This document shows, piece by piece, positions 55,811-63,850 of a DNA stretch of 64,000 bases; positions within the stretch are counted from its first letter, which is position 1; each line of letters begins with the position of its first letter. The notes below the pieces were generated by a model. It was not told where the DNA came from and did no database searches. It saw only the letters and a list, made by a program, of their open reading frames with translations. The stretch covers positions 1 through 64,000 of the forward strand of contig NZ_JNXC01000038.1 in assembly GCF_000716595.1 (NCBI RefSeq). The letters are read 5' to 3'. The position numbers and the translations under genes were made by a program. The DNA comes from Saccharothrix sp. NRRL B-16314 (GTDB taxonomy: Bacteria > Actinomycetota > Actinomycetes > Mycobacteriales > Pseudonocardiaceae).

Positions 55811-56631
55811 GCGTCCACGCGGGCCAGGTGGTCGCGGCCGTACGACCCGTTCTCCAGCCCGTCGACCAGCACGGCGGGCAGGTCGGCGCGGATCTCGGCG
55901 GACCGCGACGCGGCGGCGAGGGCGACGGTCGCGACCGTGTCCACGTCACCGGTGAAGGCCACGCACTCCCTCAGCACCGAACTCAACGACCCGCCGGCGG
56001 ACAACGCGGTCAACGCCGCCCGCACGCTCATCACGCCCTTCGACCCGACCTTGCCCTGCCACGGCCGCGCCCACACGTCCGAGCCGAGCCGTTCGGCGAT
56101 CCACGAGCCGACCGACGCGACCGGCCCCAGCCCGTGGTGGCAGTAGTGCACGGCCAACGCCGCCGCCCGCGCCGCCGCGACGCCGTCCGGCGTGTCGTGG
56201 GTGACCTTGGCCTGCACGTCGGTGTGGTGCAGGACGTCGGCCACGGTGGGCAGCAGACCGGCCGGCGCGGCCCGCATCGCCGCACCGCTCTTGTCGCTGT
56301 CCGGGCGGATGCGGGCCAGGAACTCCGCGCCGGTGTGCACGGTCTCCAGGAACGCCTGGAACCCGCGCGCGTAACCCTCGCGCGGGTCGCGGTGGAACGC
56401 GGTCACGAACGCCGACGCCACGTTCTCGGGCGTCCACGGCGCACCGGACACCCGCAGCTCGGCCAGCGCCAGCGTCATCTGCGTGTCGTCGGTGTACGCG
56501 CCGGGTCGGATGCCGAGGTGACGGGGGTGCTGGACGTAGCCGGCGAGCGTGTTGTGGCCGGCGACCAAGGACCGGTCGGCGTACTCGAAGCCCGCGCCGT
56601 ACGCGTCCCCGATGGCCAGTTCGACAAGCAT
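55798..56631 (-). CDS. ADP-ribosylglycohydrolase family protein
   Basis: A 277-residue all-alpha protein of the DraG/ARH family, which removes ADP-ribose from proteins or small molecules. The Mg-binding motifs are GAYTDDTQMTLALAE near 44 and FTGDVDTVATVALAAAS near 226. The N-terminal LAIGDAYGAGFEY fits the family. It is single-gene and lies between two plus-strand operons. Confidence 0.92.
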   Translation of the reverse strand: MLVELAIGDAYGAGFEYADRSLVAGHNTLAGYVQHPRHLGIRPGAYTDDTQMTLALAELRVSGAPWTPENVASAFVTAFHRDPREGYARGFQAFLETVHTGAEFLARIRPDSDKSGAAMRAAPAGLLPTVADVLHHTDVQAKVTHDTPDGVAAARAAALAVHYCHHGLGPVASVGSWIAERLGSDVWARPWQGKVGSKGVMSVRAALTALSAGGSLSSVLRECVAFTGDVDTVATVALAAASRSAEIRADLPAVLVDGLENGSYGRDHLARVDAQLL

Positions 56632-56699
56632 GGCGCAGACGTTATCGCCCGCCTCGCAGCACGCCCCAGCTCACAGCGCGACCCGGCTCACAGCACGCC

Positions 56700-57593
56700 C
56701 TAGTCGCGCGACCTGGCCATCAGGTGGCCGTGCGCCAACGCCACCGACGGGTTCGCCAGCCCGCCGACCCTGGTCACCAGGAACAGCGTGTTCAACGGTG
56801 GCACGGCGGCCTGGTGCGCCAACTCCACCGACCCGGCCGCGAGCGCGGGCTCGGCCAGGTAGCGCGGCAACGCCGACACGCCCGCGCCGGCGACCACCGC
56901 CGCCAGCACCGCCCGCAGGTCCGGCACGACGACCGCGACCGGGTTGGGCGGACGGCGGCCGAACTCGCTGCGCCAGTACCGCCGCACGATCGGCAGCTCC
57001 TCCGCGTACGCGACCAGCGGCAGGTGCGCCAGCGCCCGCACCGGGTCGGTCGCCAGCAGGGAGCGGTCGATCGTGCGCACCAGCGTCGGCGCGCCGACCA
57101 GCACGAACTCCTCGTCCACGAACGGCGCGGCGACGAGCGCCCGGTCCGCGGGGCGCACCGACGACACCACCAGGTCCAGTCGGGCGTTGGCCAGCGCCGT
57201 GAGCAGGTCGTCGGCCAGGCCGAGGGTGATCCGCAGCCGCAGCCCGCGCACCGTCAACGCGGCCAGCGCGGGCAGTACCCGTGCGGTCATCAGCTCCACC
57301 GCGCCGGCCAGGTGGACCGTGCCCGCGTACGCCCCACGGTCGTCCACTTCGGACAGTGCCGACCGCAGCCCGTCCACGTGCGCGCCGACCCGCCGGGCCA
57401 GCTCGTCGGCCCGCGCCGTCGGCGTCACGCCCCGGCTGGAGCGCGTGAACAGCGGCTCGCCGAGCTCCCGCTCCAGCCGGGCGAGGTGCCCGCTGACGGC
57501 CGGCTGGGTCAGGCCGCGGCGCTGGGCGGCGGCGGTGAGCGAGCCGGCCCGGTAGATCTCCACGAAGGTGGCCAGCAGGTCGAGATCGGTGAT
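56700..57593 (-). CDS. LysR-family regulator, probable ATC start
   Basis: A 297-residue LysR regulator. The winged helix (residues 1-65) needs TDLDLLATFVEIYRAGSLTAAAQRRGLTQPAVSGHLARLERELG to be complete. The only ordinary start in frame (GTG 57563) removes its first ten residues and part of helix 1. An in-frame TAG at 57611 limits the search, and ATC at 57593, with GGAG about seven bases upstream, is the best candidate. The effector domain (near 95-290) is intact. Possible target: the divergent DJ-1 gene. Confidence 0.85.
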   Translation of the reverse strand: MTDLDLLATFVEIYRAGSLTAAAQRRGLTQPAVSGHLARLERELGEPLFTRSSRGVTPTARADELARRVGAHVDGLRSALSEVDDRGAYAGTVHLAGAVELMTARVLPALAALTVRGLRLRITLGLADDLLTALANARLDLVVSSVRPADRALVAAPFVDEEFVLVGAPTLVRTIDRSLLATDPVRALAHLPLVAYAEELPIVRRYWRSEFGRRPPNPVAVVVPDLRAVLAAVVAGAGVSALPRYLAEPALAAGSVELAHQAAVPPLNTLFLVTRVGGLANPSVALAHGHLMARSRD

Positions 57594-57708
57594 CGCGCAA
57601 CTCCGCGGCTATAAGGAATGTGATGGCTCGCCGAACGCTACCGGATGAAACGTGATGGGGTTGCGGTTGTCCGGACAGCAGGCGGAACACAAGCGAAGGG
57701 TTGGACCG

Positions 57709-58371
57709 ATGAGCAGGGTTCTGGTGGTCGTCTCGGCGGCCGACGAGCTGGTGCTGGCCGATGGCACGAGCCACCCCACCGGTTTCTGGGCCGAGGAGGT
57801 GGTCGAGTCGGTCCGCGTGCTGCGGGACGCGGGCGTGCGGGTGGACATCGCCACGCCGGGCGGCGCGCGGCCGACCGTGGACGCGGCCAGCCTCACCGAC
57901 GAGTTCGGCGAGTACTTGAAGTCGATCGACGCAGAGCTGGCCGCGCCGCTCCGGCTGGCGGACGTCGACGTCGCGGACTACGACGGCGTGCTGCTGCCCG
58001 GCGGGCACGGCCCGATGGCGGACCTCGCGTCCGACCCGGACCTCGGTCGGCTGCTGGTGGCGTTCGACGACGCGGGCAAGGTCGTCGGCGCGCTGTGCCA
58101 CGGGCCGGCCGGGCTGCTGTCGGCGGTGCGGGAGGACGGCACGTTCGCGTTCGCGGGCCGGCGGCTGACCGTGTTCACCGACGAGGAGGAGCGCCAGGGC
58201 GGCCTGGCCGTGCCGTACCTGGTCGAGTCGCGGCTGCGCGAGCTGGGCGCGGTGCCGGAGACGGGGCCGGCGTGGTCGAGCACGGTCGTGGTCGACGGCA
58301 ACCTGGTCACCGGCCAGAACCCTCAGTCCAGTGTGGACACCGCGCGGCGGGTGCTGGACGCGTTGTCGTAA
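57709..58371 (+). CDS. DJ-1/PfpI family protein (class I glutamine amidotransferase-like)
   Basis: A 220-residue protein resembling Hsp31-like glyoxalase III/deglycase proteins. It begins RVLVVVSAADELVLADGTSHPTGFWAEEVV, with Glu in WAEEV, and has the nucleophile elbow Cys in VVGALCHGPAGLL near 128 and LLPGGHGPMADL near 93. ATG 57709 has GAAGGG about 8 bases upstream. Likely a role in carbonyl stress. It ends in a 49-base overlap with the convergent HxlR gene. Confidence 0.92.
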   Translation: MSRVLVVVSAADELVLADGTSHPTGFWAEEVVESVRVLRDAGVRVDIATPGGARPTVDAASLTDEFGEYLKSIDAELAAPLRLADVDVADYDGVLLPGGHGPMADLASDPDLGRLLVAFDDAGKVVGALCHGPAGLLSAVREDGTFAFAGRRLTVFTDEEERQGGLAVPYLVESRLRELGAVPETGPAWSSTVVVDGNLVTGQNPQSSVDTARRVLDALS

Positions 58372-58727
58372 CGGGAACGCGCGGCGTCGATGTCATCGCC
58401 GTGCTCCAGCACCCACTGTCCCAGGGGGACGACGAGGTCGAGCAGGGAGCGGCCCAGCCCGGTCGCCGCGTACTCCACGCCGGCGGCCCTGCCGGGCCGC
58501 ACCTCGCGGCTGACCAGCCCGTCGCGTTCCAACTGGCGGAGGGTGCGGGTGAGGATGCGGCGGCTCAGCTCGTGCACGGCGCGGTCGAGCTCGTTGAAGC
58601 CGTAGGGGCGTTCGGCGAGCAGGACCAGGACCAGCAGGCTCCACTTGTCGCCGACCCGGGCCAGCACGTCGCCGACGCCGCAGGCGGCGCGGTCGGCCGG
58701 GGTGACCGGCACGGGCACCAGTGACAT
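58323..58727 (-). CDS. HxlR-family transcriptional regulator
   Basis: A 134-residue winged-helix regulator: CGVGDVLARVGDKWSLLVLVLLAERPYGFNELDRAVHELSRRILTRTLRQLERDGLVSREV (residues 16-76). A single N-terminal Cys (ADRAACGVG) is in the position used for redox or electrophile sensing in HypR/QorR-type members. Divergent from the SDR gene by 48 bp, which it probably controls. Confidence 0.93.
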   Translation of the reverse strand: MSLVPVPVTPADRAACGVGDVLARVGDKWSLLVLVLLAERPYGFNELDRAVHELSRRILTRTLRQLERDGLVSREVRPGRAAGVEYAATGLGRSLLDLVVPLGQWVLEHGDDIDAARSRYDNASSTRRAVSTLD

Positions 58728-58775
58728 GGATGTGCCTTCTTTCGTGTCGTCGCGCCGCGATCCAGGCTTCAGGTT

Positions 58776-59570
58776 ATGGCGAACACGGTGATCACGGGCG
58801 GCACGAACGGCATCGGGAGGGCTTTGGCGGCACGGCTGGCGCGCGAAGGGCACCGGGTGGCGGTGGTGGGCCGGTCGGCCGTCGCGCCCGAGGGGGTCGA
58901 GCTGATCCGCGGCGACCTCGGCACGGTGGCGGGCACGGCGGCCGTGGCCGACGAGGTGGCGGCGCGGTTCGACGTGGTCGACCACCTGGTGCTCGGCGCG
59001 GGGCGGTTCAGCCCGCGTCGGGTGATCACCGCGGACGGCCTGGAGCACACGTTCGCGCTGCACGCGGTGAGCCGGTTCGCGCTGGTCGACCGGCTGCTGC
59101 CCGTGCTCCCCACCGGGGCGGTGGTGGTGAGCGTGTGCGGGGTGGCCGGGCTGCGCGGGCCGGGCATCCGGTGGGACGACCTGGCGCTGAGCGGGAGGTA
59201 CCGCGCGTTCCACGCGGTCAGCCAGGCGTCGCGCGCCACCGACCTGCTCGGCGCCGGGTTCGCCGACCGGTACCCGGGCAGCGCGGTCCGGTACGTGCTG
59301 CACAACCCGATGTTCGTGGACAGCGGGCTCGGCGCGCAGGTCGGCGGGCTGCGCGGCAAGGCGCTGGACGTGGTGGCCGGGCTGTTCGCCCGGAACGTGG
59401 CCGACGCGGCGGACCAGGTCCACCGGTTCCTGGCGGACCCGCCCACCGCGCCCCTCACCGCTTCACGGGCGGGCACACCGGTCGCCCTGGACAGGCCCGA
59501 GTTCGACCGGGCCACCGCCGCCCGCCTCTACACCGTGATGGAGGGCATCACGGCCGCTTGCTCGACGTGA
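58776..59570 (+). CDS. SDR-fold protein lacking the usual YxxxK
   Basis: A 264-residue Rossmann protein. TVITGGTNGIGRALAARLA at 4-22 is the NAD(P)-binding TGxxxGxG motif, and LVLGAGRFSP near 70 replaces NNAG. The position of the catalytic Tyr/Lys reads RAFHAVSQASRATDLL, where Tyr is Phe and Lys is Gln, so normal SDR oxidoreductase chemistry is unlikely unless nearby residues substitute. The C-terminal part is intact. Divergent from HxlR. Confidence 0.85.
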   Translation: MANTVITGGTNGIGRALAARLAREGHRVAVVGRSAVAPEGVELIRGDLGTVAGTAAVADEVAARFDVVDHLVLGAGRFSPRRVITADGLEHTFALHAVSRFALVDRLLPVLPTGAVVVSVCGVAGLRGPGIRWDDLALSGRYRAFHAVSQASRATDLLGAGFADRYPGSAVRYVLHNPMFVDSGLGAQVGGLRGKALDVVAGLFARNVADAADQVHRFLADPPTAPLTASRAGTPVALDRPEFDRATAARLYTVMEGITAACST

Positions 59571-59610
59571 CGGCGGAACGCCGGCGCGACACCGCGACTG
59601 GGGCACCGCG

Positions 59611-60174
59611 TCACTTGAGGACGCGGTACCTCAGGTGCACGACGTCGTCCGCCTCGGCCACCGCGATCCGCTCCAGCTCGGTCGGCTTCAACCCGTCCAG
59701 CAGCCGTGCGCCGCCACCGAGGAACACCGGCACCAACTGGAGCCGGATCTCGTCCACCAGCCCGGCCCGCAACACGTGCTGCGCGGACTCCGCCGCCGCC
59801 ATCACGAGCACGTCCTTGTCACCGGCCACCGCACGCGCCTGGCTGACGGCGCTCTCCGGGCCGTCCGTGACGAAGGTGAACGACGCCGACTCCATCGCCA
59901 GCGGCGGGCGGCCCTCGTGGGTCAGCACGAAGCTCGGCACCGGGAAGGGCGTGTCCTGCCAGAACCGCAGCCCCAGGTCGAACGTCCGCCGGCCCAGCAC
60001 GACCGCGCCGACGGTCGCGGCGAACGCGGCGTCGCCGTCCGAGCCCTCGGCGAACATCCACTCGTGCAGCCGTTCACCGCCCTCGCCCATCGGGTGGTCG
60101 TCACTCGCGTTCGGCCCGGCGCTGTACCCGTCCAGCGACACCGACCCGTTCAACACCACTTTGCCCACGGTCAT
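59611..60174 (-). CDS. Dihydrofolate reductase-like (RibD C-terminal) protein
   Basis: A 187-residue protein of the RibD_C/DHFR-like family common in actinobacteria: KVVLNGSVSLDGYSAGPNASDDHPMG at the N-terminus, AVVLGRRTFDLGLRFWQ near 57, and EIRLQLVPVFLGGGARLLDGL near 142. Not the essential folate enzyme; substrate unknown. Its ATG overlaps the dinB stop (ATGA), so the two are co-translated. Confidence 0.9.
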   Translation of the reverse strand: MTVGKVVLNGSVSLDGYSAGPNASDDHPMGEGGERLHEWMFAEGSDGDAAFAATVGAVVLGRRTFDLGLRFWQDTPFPVPSFVLTHEGRPPLAMESASFTFVTDGPESAVSQARAVAGDKDVLVMAAAESAQHVLRAGLVDEIRLQLVPVFLGGGARLLDGLKPTELERIAVAEADDVVHLRYRVLK

Positions 60175-61202
60175 CCCCCGGAGAACTCGACGCGCACACC
60201 CAGCAAGCGCACGGCGCGAGTGTCCTCGAAACGCGCCAACGCCGCCACAGCCGCGTCTTCGATCGGTTCCGGCTCCATCGTCGGCTCCCCCAGCGCGACG
60301 CCCCGCGTGTAGGTGAAGAACGGCACGAACCGCACCTTCACCACCACGCGCACCGCAGGCCGCCCTTCCGCGCGCACGTCGTCCACCACCCGCCGTGCGA
60401 GCAGCCGCACCTGCGCGCGGATCTCGTCCGGGTCGGCCAGGTCGCGCTGGAACGTCGTCTCCCGGCTGCGCGACTTCGCCACCCACGGCGTCGCGGAGAC
60501 GTTCGTGTCGCCCGCGCCCAGCGCCAGCTGCCGGAAGTGCGGCCCCATCGCCGGGCCGAACCGCGCCGCCAGCACGTCGACGTCCGCACGTGCCAGCTCC
60601 TCGACCGTCCGGACGTCCAGCGCGGCGAGCTTGGCCGCGGTGCGGGAACCGATGCCCCACAACGCGGTCACCGGCCGTCCGGCCATCACCTCCACCCAGT
60701 TGTCCCTGGTCAGCCGGTACACGCCGGCGGGCTTGGCGAAACCGGTGGCGAGCTTCGCGCGCAGCTTGTTGTCGCCGATGCCGACCGAGCTGTCCAACCC
60801 GGTCTCCGCCTTCACCGCCCGCCGGACGGCGAGGGCCAGCGCCTCCGGGTCGTCGGTTCGGGTGCCCAGGAACGCCTCGTCCCAGCCGATCACCTCGACC
60901 ACCACGGGCAGTTCGCGCAGCACGTCCATCACGTGCGCGGACACCGCCTCGTAGGCGGGCCCGTCGGACGGGAGGAACACCGCGTCGGGGCACCGCTTCC
61001 GGGCCAGCCGCAACGGCATGCCCGAGTGGACGCCGAACTCCCTCGCCTCGTAGGACGCGGTGGCCACCACGGCGCGTTGCGTCGGGTCGCCGGTTCCTCC
61101 GACGACCACGGGCCTGCCGCGCAGCTCGGGCCGGCGCGCGACCTCGACCGCCGCGATGAACTGGTCGAGGTCGACGTGCAGGACCCAGTCCTGTTCGGAC
61201 AC
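60171..61202 (-). CDS. dinB: Y-family DNA polymerase IV (DinB)
   Basis: A 343-residue translesion polymerase. Catalytic carboxylates are in HVDLDQFIAAVEVARRPEL (near 10) and VIGWDEAFLGTRTDD (near 100). The palm/fingers region YEAREFGVHSGMPLRLARKRCPD is typical, as is GIGDNKLRAKLATGFAKPAGVY and the helix-hairpin-helix LWGIGSRTAAKLAALDVRTVEEL. There is no C-terminal beta-clamp motif that I can name. GATACT ends 7 bases before GTG 61202, so the mRNA seems leaderless. No LexA box was seen. Confidence 0.93.
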   Translation of the reverse strand: MSEQDWVLHVDLDQFIAAVEVARRPELRGRPVVVGGTGDPTQRAVVATASYEAREFGVHSGMPLRLARKRCPDAVFLPSDGPAYEAVSAHVMDVLRELPVVVEVIGWDEAFLGTRTDDPEALALAVRRAVKAETGLDSSVGIGDNKLRAKLATGFAKPAGVYRLTRDNWVEVMAGRPVTALWGIGSRTAAKLAALDVRTVEELARADVDVLAARFGPAMGPHFRQLALGAGDTNVSATPWVAKSRSRETTFQRDLADPDEIRAQVRLLARRVVDDVRAEGRPAVRVVVKVRFVPFFTYTRGVALGEPTMEPEPIEDAAVAALARFEDTRAVRLLGVRVEFSGG

Positions 61203-61234
61203 GTCCGCCAGTATCACCGTGCCATGCTGTTCGC

Positions 61235-61642
61235 GTGCGACCGGAAGAACTCGCCCACCTGCGCCGGGCACGCGACCTGATGGACCGCGAGTACGCCCGA
61301 CCGCTGGACGTGCCCGCGATGGCGCGCACCGCCCTCATGTCACCGTCGCACTTCGCCCGGCAGTTCAAGTCGGCCTACGGCGAGACGCCCTACAACTACC
61401 TGATGACCAGGCGCATCGAACGCGCGAAAGCCCTGCTGAGGCGGGGTGACCTCACCGTCACCGAGGTGTGCTTCGAGGTCGGCTGCACGTCGCTCGGCTC
61501 GTTCAGCTCGCGGTTCACCGAGCTCGTCGGCGAGACGCCCAGCGCCTACCGGGCCCGCAGCCACGACGCGGTCGCCGTCGTGCCCGCGTGCTGGTCCAAG
61601 GCCGTCACACGACCGAGCAGATTTCGAGAAGCACGAGCCTGA
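61235..61642 (+). CDS. AraC-family regulator, DNA-binding domain only
   Basis: A 135-residue protein that is essentially one AraC DNA-binding domain: ARDLMDREYARPLDVPAMARTALMSPSHFARQFKSAYGETPYNYLMTRRIERAKALLRRGDLTVTEVCFEVGCTSLGSFSSRFTELVGETPSAYR in two helix-turn-helices (11-107). There is no effector domain. It lies 23 bases upstream of the VOC gene, which it likely controls. GTG 61235 chosen. Confidence 0.93.
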   Translation: MRPEELAHLRRARDLMDREYARPLDVPAMARTALMSPSHFARQFKSAYGETPYNYLMTRRIERAKALLRRGDLTVTEVCFEVGCTSLGSFSSRFTELVGETPSAYRARSHDAVAVVPACWSKAVTRPSRFREARA

Positions 61643-61665
61643 CCAGCGAGGATAGGTTCACGGTC

Positions 61666-62076
61666 ATGAGCATCAAGGTTTCCCACATGTTCCTCCACGT
61701 CCGCGACCAGGAAGAGGCGCTGACGTTCTACCGCGACGTGATCGGCCTCGAAGTGCGCCTCGACGCGCCGATCGAGCAGTACCGCTGGCTGACCGTGGGA
61801 CCGGCCGACCAGCCCGACGTCCAGATCATGCTGGAGAACCCGGAGATGGGCCGGCCCGCGGACGACGCGACCGCGATGAAGGAGCTGATGGCCAAGGGGT
61901 CGCTGGGGTCGGTCATCTTCCAGGTGGACGACTGCGACGCCAAGTTCGAGCAGGTCCGGGCAGCGGGCGCCGAGGTCATGCAGGAGCCGGTGGACCAGGT
62001 GTACGGGGTGCGCGACTGCGCGTTCCGCGACCCGTCGGGCAACCACATCCGCTTCTCCGGGCCGATCAAGGGCTGA
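61666..62076 (+). CDS. VOC-family (glyoxalase/bleomycin resistance-like) protein
   Basis: A 136-residue protein of paired beta-alpha-beta-beta-beta units: VSHMFLHVRDQEEALTFYRDVIGLEVRLD and SVIFQVDDCDAKFEQVRAAGAEVMQEPVDQVYGVRDCAFRDPSGNHIRFSGP. The metal His is in FLHVRD and the Glu position is not clear, so enzymatic class is uncertain. AraC-VOC pairs of this form are common in actinomycetes. Confidence 0.92.
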   Translation: MSIKVSHMFLHVRDQEEALTFYRDVIGLEVRLDAPIEQYRWLTVGPADQPDVQIMLENPEMGRPADDATAMKELMAKGSLGSVIFQVDDCDAKFEQVRAAGAEVMQEPVDQVYGVRDCAFRDPSGNHIRFSGPIKG

Positions 62077-62114
62077 CCGTTTCGCGCGACGGTCGTCCGT
62101 GACACGATCAAGGC

Positions 62115-62561
62115 GTGTCGACCAGCCCGCGCGACCGCGACGAGCAGGGCCGGGCCCGCAACGCGAGACCGCGTGACGGGCTCGGTCGTCCTCTGCCCTA
62201 CGGGGCTCCGGGCGTCGAGCGGCAGCCCGAGGGTGTGCCGCGAACGCCCGCGGAGTCGTTGACCGAGGCCCAACGCCTGCTCGACCTCGGCCGGCCGTTC
62301 CACGCGCACGAAGTGCTGGAGGACGCGTGGAAGACGGCGCCCGAGTCCGAACGGGAGCTGTGGCGCGGGCTGGCTCAGCTGGCCGTCGGCCTGACGCACG
62401 CGCTGCGCGGCAACGCTTCCGGCGCTTCGTCCCTGCTGGACCGGGGGGCGCGCAACATCTCGCCGTACCGGGACGACCCGCCGCACGGGGTGGACGTGGC
62501 GGGCCTGCTGGACTGGGCCGCGACGGGCACCGGCGTGCCTCGGCTCGCGCGGCGGTCGTAA
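62115..62561 (+). CDS. DUF309 family protein
   Basis: A 148-residue protein. The first ~45 residues are basic and proline-rich. The helical domain has the family motif RPFHAHEVLEDAWKTAPESERELWRGLAQLAVGLTHALRGN (near 60-100). Function unknown. The start is GTG 62115; the ribosome site is weak. Confidence 0.88.
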   Translation: MSTSPRDRDEQGRARNARPRDGLGRPLPYGAPGVERQPEGVPRTPAESLTEAQRLLDLGRPFHAHEVLEDAWKTAPESERELWRGLAQLAVGLTHALRGNASGASSLLDRGARNISPYRDDPPHGVDVAGLLDWAATGTGVPRLARRS

Positions 62562-62734
62562 CGCGGCGCGTGCCTCGGCTCGCCGGACGGTCGTAACGCG
62601 GGTCGCCGGACGGTCGGGACGCGGCGATCAGGTCTTGGCGGGACTCGGACTGGCTCGAAGTTGGGCCGAACGCCTGCTTGGGGGACCTGACGACGGGGTA
62701 ACTGGCGGGTAACCACCCCAACCTGGAGGCTCCA

Positions 62735-62920
62735 GTGCTTGCCATCATCGCCGCGGTCATCTTCGGCCTCGCTCTCCTGCTCGACCTGGCGAACGCGTCG
62801 TTCGGCACCGTCCTCGACGGCGGGACGCTCCTGATGGCCGGACTGCTCTGCGTCGCGCTGCACCTCGCCGGTGTCGGCGCCGGTGCGAAGTCGATCAGCT
62901 TCCGCCGCCGTCGGCGCTGA
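62735..62920 (+). CDS. Small two-pass membrane protein
   Basis: A 61-residue protein: LAIIAAVIFGLALLLDLAN, a short loop SFGTVLDGG, TLLMAGLLCVALHLAGVGAG, and a basic end SFRRRRR. GGAGG lies 5-6 bases before GTG 62735, supporting it as a true gene despite its size. Function unknown. A 173-bp gap upstream holds only GC-rich sequence with CGGACGGTCG repeats. Confidence 0.72.
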   Translation: MLAIIAAVIFGLALLLDLANASFGTVLDGGTLLMAGLLCVALHLAGVGAGAKSISFRRRRR

Positions 62921-62973
62921 CGTCGTGCCCGGTCCGCCGGGTGCACGCACCGTCCCGGGTGGACAATCGACCC

Positions 62974-63411
62974 GTGGACGTGTCCGCGAGTCGAGTGATC
63001 CCCCGGCCACCCGAGGTCGTGGCGCGGTACGCCATGGACTGGCGCCACGACCACGAGTGGACCCAGGGCATCAAGCGGGCCGAGTTGAGCACTCCCGCGG
63101 CCGGCGGCGGGTTCGGTGTCGGCGCCGAGGTGACGCGCACCGCGCACTTCCTCGGCAAGAAGATCGACTACGTGCTGCGGGTGATGGCGCACGACCCGCC
63201 GACGCTGCTGGAGATGAAGTCCGTCGCCGGGCCGTTCCCCATGCACGTGACGTACCGGTTCGACACCGCGCCGGGCGGCGGCACGTCCGCCTCCATCCGC
63301 ATCCGCGGCGACGCGAGCCGGCACTACCGGCTGTTCGGTCCGCTCATGGCGCGGTTCGTGCGGGCCAACATCCGCAAGGACCTCCGGGACCTGGCCCGCC
63401 ACGTCGACTGA
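62974..63411 (+). CDS. SRPBCC-family (polyketide cyclase/dehydrase-like) protein
   Basis: A 145-residue START-like protein: ASRVIPRPPEVVARYAMDWRHDHEWTQGIKRAEL at the N-terminus, GAEVTRTAHFLGKKIDYVLRVMAHDPPTLLEM in the middle and the C-terminal helix PLMARFVRANIRKDLRDLARHVD. GACAAT ends six bases before GTG 62974, so a leaderless start there is preferred over ATG/GTG further upstream. Confidence 0.87.
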   Translation: MDVSASRVIPRPPEVVARYAMDWRHDHEWTQGIKRAELSTPAAGGGFGVGAEVTRTAHFLGKKIDYVLRVMAHDPPTLLEMKSVAGPFPMHVTYRFDTAPGGGTSASIRIRGDASRHYRLFGPLMARFVRANIRKDLRDLARHVD

Positions 63412-63425
63412 CCGGACTCGAAGTC

Positions 63426-63470
63426 TGCGGGCTTCGGACCAGCGGGCTTCAGACCTGCGGCCTTCAATCC
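63426..63470. repeat. Three 15-bp tandem repeats across a stop codon
   Basis: Units at 63426, 63441 and 63456 are of the type TGCGGGCTTCGGACC. The last contains the stop codon of the minus-strand gene at 63464. Confidence 0.85.
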
Positions 63471-63763
63471 CGGTGTGGTGGCGGCGCGGAGAGCAGGCAC
63501 GCCACGCAAGGCATGCCCTCCGGTTCGGGCAGCAGCTCCGCCGAGCCCACGTCGATCCGCTCGCCGCACAACGTCAGCAGCGCCGACCGGGTGCCGTCCG
63601 GCAGCGGCGCCAGGTGGCAGCACTGCTCCCACTCGCCGCCGAGGTCGTCCCGCTTGCGCACCAGCAGCACACGCTCCTGGGAGCGTTGCGGAGCGGTCCA
63701 GCCGGTACGCCGGTCACCGGCGGCGTCCCGGCGTGGCGGCTCCGTGGTTCCCGGTTCGATCAC
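63464..63763 (-). CDS. Small cysteine-containing protein, unknown
   Basis: A 99-residue cytoplasmic protein. It has WEQCCHLAPLPDGTRSALLTLCGERI and, near the end, EPEGMPCVACLLSAPP. The CxxC pair together with earlier cysteines could bind zinc. Proteins of this style occur beside XRE-type regulator genes in Pseudonocardiales (from memory). It lies 87 bases downstream of the partial regulator on the same strand. Confidence 0.65.
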   Translation of the reverse strand: MIEPGTTEPPRRDAAGDRRTGWTAPQRSQERVLLVRKRDDLGGEWEQCCHLAPLPDGTRSALLTLCGERIDVGSAELLPEPEGMPCVACLLSAPPPHRD

Positions 63764-63850
63764 CCACCCATCGTGCTTCGTGACCGCCGGGTAGCACAGC
63801 GTCGACGGCAGATCGGCCGCGCCGTACCCGGAAGTCGCATGGGGACCGGT

